A DNA stretch of 11,527 nucleotides from Polynucleobacter sp. (lineage in GTDB: Bacteria > Pseudomonadota > Gammaproteobacteria > Burkholderiales > Burkholderiaceae). Of the stretch, positions 6,206-11,527 are shown in pieces. Positions within the stretch are counted from its first letter, which is position 1. Every line of letters begins with the position of its first letter. The notes beneath the pieces were generated by a model, which saw only the letters and a program-made list of their open reading frames with translations, ran no database searches and was not told the DNA's origin. The position numbers and the translations under genes were made by a program. The DNA lies in the NCBI GenBank assembly GCA_020059445.1, contig JAGVCB010000164.1, positions 1 to 11,527 on the forward strand. The letters are read 5' to 3'.

Positions 6206-7488
6206 ATTCAGTTCCAAGCTTAAATGGCTTCTCAATCAACAAGCAAGAATGGTTTGCTGAGAATGTGCCGCTAGCCCAAATTGCCAAAGAATTTGGCACC
6301 CCTACTTATGTTTACAGCAGAAAAGCTCTGACAGATGCCTTCAATGCCTATGAAAAGGCCTGCTTTAAACCTAATGGCGAGCGTCGAGCACAAGTTCACT
6401 ATGCGATGAAAGCTAATAGCAATTTGGCTATTTTGAATGTTTTTGCACGCTTAGGGGCTGGCTTTGACATCGTCAGTGCTGGCGAATTAGCCCGCGTTTT
6501 AGCAGCCGGTGGCCAAGCTAAAAAAATTGTTTTTTCTGGAGTTGGCAAAAGCCGCTCAGAAATGATTGCGGCACTCAAAGCCGGTGTTAAATGTTTCAAC
6601 CTTGAATCAATCCCCGAGCTTTCAAGATTAAATGAAGTGGCTGCAAGCTTAAACGTTATTGCACCGATTTCCTTGCGTGTTAACCCAGACGTTGATCCTA
6701 AAACACACCCTTACATCTCAACGGGCTTGAAGGGTAATAAATTTGGCATTGCCTACGATGAAGTGATCAACACTTATCGGGAAGCTGCATCGATGGAAAA
6801 TTGTAAAATTGTGGGTATTGATTGCCACATTGGTTCACAAATCACAGAAATCAGCCCTTACTTAGATGCTTTAGATCGAGTGCTGGATTTAATTAAATTA
6901 CTTGCTGACAACGGCATCAATATTCATCACTTGGATATTGGCGGTGGCTTAGGCATCAATTATTCCAACGACACTCCCCCTGCAATCACTGATTTTGCAA
7001 ATACCCTACTCAATCATATTGAAGCAAAAGGTTACGGTCACCTTGAGGTGCTATTTGAACCTGGTAGGTCTCTGGTTGGTAATGCCGGTCTTTTATTAAC
7101 CACGGTTGAATATTTGAAGCCTGGCGAAACAAAGAACTTCTGCATTGTTGACGCGGCCATGAATGATTTAATGCGCCCAGCCATGTATGAGGCTTATCAC
7201 TCGATCGTTCCGGTGAAGCAATCAAATATGCCAAACATGACTTGCGATGTTGTAGGGCCGATTTGCGAGTCAGGTGATTGGCTTGGAAGAGATCGTGAAC
7301 TGAATGTTCAACCCGGTGATCAACTAGCCATTCTGTCTGCTGGTGCTTATGGCTTTACGATGAGCTCAAATTACAACACCCGTGGCAGAGCAGCAGAAGT
7401 GATGGTTGATGGATCAACGATTCACTTGATTCGTGAGCGAGAATCTATTGAAAGCCTCTTTGCAAATGAAAGAGTATTACCGAATTAA
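6202..7488 (+). CDS. lysA: Diaminopimelate decarboxylase LysA
   Basis: PLP-dependent cytoplasmic enzyme that decarboxylates meso-diaminopimelate to L-lysine, the last step of lysine synthesis. The 428 residues fit the family. Motifs from the chosen start: the PLP lysine K70 in HYAMKANSN, H209 in CHIGSQ, the glycine loop GGG (247-249), the phosphate-binding EPGR (286-289), the active-site cysteine C355 in GPICESGDW, and Y383 in GAYGFTMSS. The frame also opens at an ATG at 6178, but those eight extra codons overlap the lipoprotein gene. The ATG at 6202 gives the usual ATGA coupling and begins just before conserved sequence. There is no independent Shine-Dalgarno sequence. The gene ends against a hairpin shared with the convergent ccsB. 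Confidence 0.97.
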   Translation: MNSVPSLNGFSINKQEWFAENVPLAQIAKEFGTPTYVYSRKALTDAFNAYEKACFKPNGERRAQVHYAMKANSNLAILNVFARLGAGFDIVSAGELARVLAAGGQAKKIVFSGVGKSRSEMIAALKAGVKCFNLESIPELSRLNEVAASLNVIAPISLRVNPDVDPKTHPYISTGLKGNKFGIAYDEVINTYREAASMENCKIVGIDCHIGSQITEISPYLDALDRVLDLIKLLADNGINIHHLDIGGGLGINYSNDTPPAITDFANTLLNHIEAKGYGHLEVLFEPGRSLVGNAGLLLTTVEYLKPGETKNFCIVDAAMNDLMRPAMYEAYHSIVPVKQSNMPNMTCDVVGPICESGDWLGRDRELNVQPGDQLAILSAGAYGFTMSSNYNTRGRAAEVMVDGSTIHLIRERESIESLFANERVLPN

Positions 7489-7525
7489 AAAATGCCAAGT
7501 AGCCTTATTGAGGTCTACTTGGCAT
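7487..7525 (-). terminator. Intrinsic terminator of resB-ccsB, possibly bidirectional
   Basis: Perfect 11-base stem ATGCCAAGTAG (7492-7502) with CTACTTGGCAT (7515-7525). The loop holds a further CCT/AGG pairing beyond one bulged base. On the minus strand the stem is followed by six T (7492-7487), so this is a strong terminator for the ccs operon. The T-run overlaps the lysA stop codon. On the plus strand the hairpin directly follows lysA but lacks a good T-run, so it may act more as 3'-end protection there. Confidence 0.85.
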
Positions 7526-7570
7526 GCTTATTAAAGCTTTCAGAAAGCATTCAACTTTAATGATTTCTAA

Positions 7571-8761
7571 TTAAAGTTCTCCGTAGCTGTGCAAGCCTGA
7601 CAAGAACATGTTCACGCCGATGAACGCAAAGGTCGTGACAAACAGGCCTACTACTGCCCACCAAGCTGCAACCACACCTCTCAAGCCCTTCATCAAGCGC
7701 ATGTGCAACCAAGCGGCGTAGTTAAGCCAAACAATCAGAGCCCACGTTTCTTTCGGGTCCCAACTCCAGTAACCACCCCAAGCTTCAGCGGCCCATAGAG
7801 CGCCAAGAATTGTTGCAATCGTAAAGAACGCAAAGCCGACAGCAATTGCTTTGTACATCACATCATCGAGCAACTCTAGGCTTGGCAAACGATCCGCCAT
7901 GATATTTTTTGCCTTGAGCAAATAGGCAACTCCTAGCATCGCTGCGATCGCAAATGTGCCATAACCAATAAAGTTTGCTGGCACGTGTATTTTCATCCAC
8001 CAACTTTGCAAGGCTGGAACCAAAGGTTGAATTTGGTGAGCATCACGCGTCACGCTGTACCAAAGAATAAATACGACAGCTGCCGCAATGATCCACAAAA
8101 CAAATGATCCAAGAACCAAAGATTGGTACTTGGCTTCGTAGTACAAGTGAAATAAAGCCGTTACCAAACAGAAGAGAATGAATACTTCATACAAATTAGA
8201 AATAGGAATGTGGCCAATATCAGCGCCCATCAAATAGGACTCATACCAACGCACCAACATACCTGTTAGGCCAATGTAAACCGCTGCCCAACAAAACTTA
8301 GACCCTGTTGAGCCCATATTTTGTGAGCGGAAAAACAAATTCAAGGTATAGAAAAGTGTACTAAAAGAGAAAAATACGCTCATCCACAAAATAGCCGACT
8401 GGCTAGACAACATGTATTTCAAAAAGAAGGCTTGTTCTGCTCTGGCAAGCGCTCCGCCTTCGGGTGTCTGGTAGAAGTAGATCGCTATAAAAGTAAGTAC
8501 CGTAGAACCAATCATCAGAGTTCTGAGGGGCTTCCAAGCCCAGCCTAAAATAGCCAGAGATGGAACTGAACAAAATAAGATTATTTGTTCATAGCTGTCC
8601 ATGAAATTATAAAAACGAGCTTCTGCAAAAATAGCACCCGCCAATAAAGCCAAGGCGAAGAGATAGTCCATCAGACCCAAGCTTTTAAAGATATTCACAA
8701 AACCTTGTTTTAGGTTTTGAAGCCAGCCACCATGAATCGTACTAACGTATTTAGTTTCCAT
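7571..8761 (-). CDS. ccsB: Cytochrome c biogenesis protein CcsB (ResC/CcsA family, System II)
   Basis: Polytopic inner-membrane haem-handling subunit of the System II complex, which exports haem and attaches it to CXXCH motifs of apocytochromes in the periplasm. Many hydrophobic helices span its 396 residues. The tryptophan-rich WWD haem-binding motif is at 328-338 (WGGYWSWDPKE). Likely haem-ligand histidines flank it: H259 (KIHVPANF) and H391 (GLHSYG) on the periplasmic side, and H353 (WLHMRL) in a helix. Their spacing closely matches the histidines described for the fused CcsBA of Helicobacter hepaticus (from memory). The start overlaps the resB stop by one base (TAATG), and no ribosome binding site is seen, so translation is coupled. 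Naming differs between groups: this is the CcsA-type half of the complex, called CcsB in many betaproteobacterial annotations. Confidence 0.94.
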   Translation of the reverse strand: METKYVSTIHGGWLQNLKQGFVNIFKSLGLMDYLFALALLAGAIFAEARFYNFMDSYEQIILFCSVPSLAILGWAWKPLRTLMIGSTVLTFIAIYFYQTPEGGALARAEQAFFLKYMLSSQSAILWMSVFFSFSTLFYTLNLFFRSQNMGSTGSKFCWAAVYIGLTGMLVRWYESYLMGADIGHIPISNLYEVFILFCLVTALFHLYYEAKYQSLVLGSFVLWIIAAAVVFILWYSVTRDAHQIQPLVPALQSWWMKIHVPANFIGYGTFAIAAMLGVAYLLKAKNIMADRLPSLELLDDVMYKAIAVGFAFFTIATILGALWAAEAWGGYWSWDPKETWALIVWLNYAAWLHMRLMKGLRGVVAAWWAVVGLFVTTFAFIGVNMFLSGLHSYGEL

Positions 8762-10914
8762 TATTGAAAATCTTTCTGATATTTTTCAAACTCTTTTTCA
8801 AAATCTAATGTCTTTCTTGAAGTTGACATAGCAAATAGTTGCTTACCATTGGCTAAACTTCTGACCCAGATTCTTCTCTCTGGTAAATAAAACATTGCAA
8901 AAATACCCAGGGTCAATAGTAAACAACCTAGATAAACCATGTTCTTGCCAGGGGATCTGGTCACCTGAAACACGCTGGCCTTGACCTCTTCGAATGAATC
9001 TAATTGAAAGACCAAGGGTGCAGGGTAAAAATTAACATCTGATAAAGCAGATGTTGCAGCCTGGATAAAGCGCTGACTTTCCATGTCATTTTTAGCAGGC
9101 GGCAATTTGAGCTGAGCTCTGGCTTCTTGCCAAAGTTCCCAAATAACCCCATTCAATACTTTTAATACAACTTCTGCTGCTTTTTGTTGATCAGCCTCTG
9201 GAACGGCTTTATCAATGAATGAGCCTAAAGCTGCAAAACCACCTGGCTTCATGCCAGCTTCTTTTGCTTGATTGACGGCAAACGCTGTTGATCCAGAAAA
9301 CAACTCAATCGATCTGGTGGCGCTTTCTCTTAATTGGGCCAACATTTGTGGTGAACCAGCAAAACCTGATTGCTGACCGATGGTTGCAATAAAGCGCTGC
9401 ACCGCTCGTTGACGAGCGCTTGGATCTTGCAAGAGAGTTCTCAAGGTCAACCACTCATCCAAACTCAAGTTTGCATCCGCTGGTATGCGTAAATATTTAA
9501 ATTCTTCTACAGAACTTTGTCTCACACCCAACATGAACATCGGCATTTCATCGATGAACAGTGGCTGCATATAGTTACTATATTCACGAGCCTGCCCAGC
9601 TTCATCTCGCAATTTATATTGAACGGATGGCCCCACATTTTTTAAATCAACTGGCTTGCTGGTCTTTGCAGCAGATCCTAAGCGATCACTGAATACCTTT
9701 TTTAATCCAGTATCTGATTCGTTCGTGGCAACACCTCTGACATCAGTCTGACCTGCTGCATTTGATATGTTTTCAACGTTGGTTGGTCTAAAGCCACTGA
9801 ACTCGAGGGTGTAACTGCTGCCATCACTGGACTTTAATTTGGTACTTTGGCCAACATTTCCATTAATAATGAAGCTGGTTTGAACAGAATTAGCGGCGCC
9901 CTGCATTGGGTAAGCACGCAACTTTAATTTGGAGCCGCCATCCTCAAAGCTTGATTGATAAATAGCAACGCCTCTGTGAATCATCGGTTCATTCACTTTG
10001 ATTTTTGCTTCTGTTTCTTTGCCAGTATCCAAATCTTTGATGAGCACTTCACTCATGAATAATTTTGGCATGCCAGTACTGTAATACTCAACATGGAATT
10101 TTTTCAATGCGATCGAAAACGGTAATTCTTGAATGATGCTACCACTTGTTGAGCTAAGTAACGCCGTGGCACTTGTACCGCCTTCAGGAACAAAAACATT
10201 TGCGCGATAACTCGGATTTGCTTCACTTAACTTGTGTTCATTAGGGATGTCTGAGATCAACATTCCTTGTGTGCTTTCTGGAAGAACACTTTTTCCACCG
10301 AACCAGATTTGCCCACGCGTGAACAAATCACCATCAAGCAAGCCGCCCAAACAAATCAAAACAATCGCACTGTGCGCGAAGATATAACCCCATTTACTAG
10401 CAGCGCCTTTTTTAGCGAGTACTCTTGAAGAGTCATCAGAGACCAAGGTCTTTACTGAATAACCCTCTTTTGCTAATTGATTAGCAATCTTTGATGCTGC
10501 CGCTTCGTAAGATAGATTACCGGTAGAGAATTCAAAATGATGATGAAGCGCTCTCAAGCCACCCTCTTGAACATGCTCCTTCCAGGCGCGAACCTCGGCC
10601 AACATTTTTGGAGCATTGCGCAAGACGCAAAAGGATACCGATACGACTAGAAATGCCAAAATCAGTAAGAACCACCAGGCGGTATAAACCGCAAACAATC
10701 CTAAGCCGTTGAAAATCTCTGCCCAAAATGGTCCAAATTGATTGACATAGTTTGCGTACGGCTCGCCTTGCTTGATGACCGTTCCAATGATGCTGGCAAT
10801 TGAAATAATGGTCAGCAATGCAATTGCAAAACGCATTGAAGATAACAGCTCAACGCTAGCTCGATTAAATCTTTTCAAACGACTATCAGATGTTGCAAGA
10901 ACCGTATTCGCCAT
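8761..10914 (-). CDS. resB: Cytochrome c biogenesis protein ResB (Ccs1 family, System II)
   Basis: Partner of CcsB in the System II cytochrome c synthase, holding apocytochrome and haem for ligation. In its 717 residues I see helices at about 28-47 (MRFAIALLTI), 78-97 and 175-193, a large periplasmic domain (about 200-655), a last helix at about 658-676, and a short charged cytoplasmic tail. The third helix carries H181 (GYIFAHSAIV), the best candidate for the intramembrane haem histidine, since the first two helices have none; that assignment is inference. Length and layout are normal for betaproteobacterial ResB. ATG 10914 is preceded by AAGAAGG (10923-10917) with a short 2-base gap. The stop overlaps the ccsB start. 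Only 22 bases separate this gene from the terminator behind cytochrome c4. Confidence 0.93.
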   Translation of the reverse strand: MANTVLATSDSRLKRFNRASVELLSSMRFAIALLTIISIASIIGTVIKQGEPYANYVNQFGPFWAEIFNGLGLFAVYTAWWFLLILAFLVVSVSFCVLRNAPKMLAEVRAWKEHVQEGGLRALHHHFEFSTGNLSYEAAASKIANQLAKEGYSVKTLVSDDSSRVLAKKGAASKWGYIFAHSAIVLICLGGLLDGDLFTRGQIWFGGKSVLPESTQGMLISDIPNEHKLSEANPSYRANVFVPEGGTSATALLSSTSGSIIQELPFSIALKKFHVEYYSTGMPKLFMSEVLIKDLDTGKETEAKIKVNEPMIHRGVAIYQSSFEDGGSKLKLRAYPMQGAANSVQTSFIINGNVGQSTKLKSSDGSSYTLEFSGFRPTNVENISNAAGQTDVRGVATNESDTGLKKVFSDRLGSAAKTSKPVDLKNVGPSVQYKLRDEAGQAREYSNYMQPLFIDEMPMFMLGVRQSSVEEFKYLRIPADANLSLDEWLTLRTLLQDPSARQRAVQRFIATIGQQSGFAGSPQMLAQLRESATRSIELFSGSTAFAVNQAKEAGMKPGGFAALGSFIDKAVPEADQQKAAEVVLKVLNGVIWELWQEARAQLKLPPAKNDMESQRFIQAATSALSDVNFYPAPLVFQLDSFEEVKASVFQVTRSPGKNMVYLGCLLLTLGIFAMFYLPERRIWVRSLANGKQLFAMSTSRKTLDFEKEFEKYQKDFQ

Positions 10915-10925
10915 AACCTTCTTTT

Positions 10926-10959
10926 AAAAAATAAAAGCCCACAAACAGTGTTCGTGGGC
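10926..10959 (-). terminator. Intrinsic terminator between cytochrome c4 and resB
   Basis: GCCCAC (10937-10942) pairs with GTGGGC (10954-10959). The stem continues past one A-C mismatch for three more pairs, to a 3-base loop. On the minus strand it is followed by TTTTATTTTTT (10936-10926). This is a convincing rho-independent terminator behind the cytochrome c4 gene. It leaves almost no room for a separate resB promoter, so it probably acts as a partial terminator that sets the ratio of c4 to ResB/CcsB. Confidence 0.88.
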
Positions 10960-10990
10960 CCTTCTTAATGAGAGCTACTTAATATATAAA

Positions 10991-11527
10991 TTAACGCAAA
11001 CCGGCGATGTAATCTGACACGGCTTTAATTTCTACATCTGACATTCTAGAGGTAATTCCAGTCATCTGCACGCTGTTCTTGCGCTCACCTTGACGATATG
11101 CAACTAACTGAGCTTCAGTGTATTCAGCCCACTGACCTGATAGGCGTGGATACTGGGATGGAATACCCGCACCGTTGGGTGCATGACAGGCTGCACAGGC
11201 TGGAACTTGCTTATTGGCAATACCACCACGATATATCTTTTGACCTAACTCAATGCTGGCTTTATTTTTAGCTGTACCCAAACCAGGTGTTTGCTTTTCT
11301 AGATATGCAGCAACGTTGATCATGTCTTCTTCTGTCATCAATCCAGCAAAGGCACCCATGATTGCGTTAGGGCGATCTTTACCAGCCTTGTAATCTCTTA
11401 ATTGTTTTACTGTGTAAGCAGCATGCTGACCAGCCAATTTAGGATAGGTGCCGCCACCGCTCACGCCATTGGGTCCATGACAACCCATACAAGCAGCTAA
11501 ACCACGTTTTGCATCGCCTGCATTGTA
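10991..11527 (-). CDS. Dihaem cytochrome c4 (5' end outside window)
   Basis: Periplasmic electron carrier with two c-type haem domains, usually passing electrons from the bc1 complex to terminal oxidases. The visible 178 residues contain two CXXCH haem sites, CMGCH (visible residues 13-17) and CAACH (111-115). Each domain has a methionine suited to be the axial ligand: one in NAIMGAF, one in SVQMTGI. The two halves are internal repeats of each other (YPKLAGQ and YPRLSGQ; MTEEDMINVAAYL and MSDVEIKAVSDYI). The reading frame stays open to the right edge through YNAGDAKRGLAAC. The first ATG in the window (11488) lies inside the first haem motif and cannot be the start, so the signal peptide and promoter are outside. 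Haem attachment would need the adjacent ResB-CcsB complex. Confidence 0.94.
   Translation of the reverse strand, partial: YNAGDAKRGLAACMGCHGPNGVSGGGTYPKLAGQHAAYTVKQLRDYKAGKDRPNAIMGAFAGLMTEEDMINVAAYLEKQTPGLGTAKNKASIELGQKIYRGGIANKQVPACAACHAPNGAGIPSQYPRLSGQWAEYTEAQLVAYRQGERKNSVQMTGITSRMSDVEIKAVSDYIAGLR

Noticed and set aside
10979-10994. Near-palindromic AT-rich TTAATATATAAATTAA as a resB promoter or operator
   Set aside because: It contains -10-like sequence, but no -35 partner is visible and it overlaps the c4 stop codon. AT-rich composition alone could explain it.
11486-11488. ATG at 11488 as the start of the cytochrome c4 gene
   Set aside because: It is the second residue of the first CXXCH haem motif, and the open frame continues to the window edge with typical c4 sequence, so the gene is simply truncated by the window.

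Overview
The window looks like a chromosomal segment of a betaproteobacterium of the Burkholderiales, most likely a small, AT-leaning freshwater member such as Polynucleobacter. This rests on gene order (mrcA facing away from a pil-aroK-aroB operon, then cyaY, lptM, lysA, and a System II cytochrome c cluster behind a cytochrome c4), on protein character and on base composition judged by eye. No search was run. There are ten genes, two of them cut by the window edges, almost no free intergenic DNA, and no tRNA, rRNA, insertion sequence, CRISPR array or phage gene.

Left part (1-3162, minus strand): a tightly packed operon read as GspC/PilP-like membrane protein -> short PilQ-like secretin -> aroK -> aroB. 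Junctions are an ATGA overlap, a 10-base gap and another ATGA overlap. aroK and aroB are ordinary shikimate-pathway enzymes. The two genes ahead of them are not ordinary. In related bacteria five genes (pilM, N, O, P, Q) usually sit between mrcA and aroK. Here there are two: a 360-residue secretin with neither AMIN nor N1 domains, and a 184-residue protein joining a membrane anchor and coiled coil to a PilP/GspC-type periplasmic domain. This reduced secretin pair is the most interesting part of the window.

Middle (3163-7488): a 140-base divergent region holds a consensus TATAAT six bases before mrcA and an unexplained terminator-like hairpin. mrcA encodes the bifunctional peptidoglycan synthase PBP1A. 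It converges on cyaY (frataxin-like iron protein) with a 4-base gap. Facing away from cyaY is a two-gene operon: a 55-residue LptM-type lipoprotein, whose stop overlaps the start of lysA (diaminopimelate decarboxylase).

Right part (7489-11527, minus strand): cytochrome c4 (5' end outside the window) -> terminator hairpin -> resB -> ccsB -> terminator hairpin. ResB and CcsB form the System II haem-transport and ligation complex that matures periplasmic c-type cytochromes such as the neighbouring c4. The first terminator lies only 22 bases before resB, so resB-ccsB probably depends on read-through from the c4 transcript.

Taken together, much of the window serves the cell envelope: peptidoglycan synthesis (PBP1A, and diaminopimelate/lysine supply by LysA), outer-membrane biogenesis (LptM, secretin) and periplasmic electron transfer (c4, ResB, CcsB).
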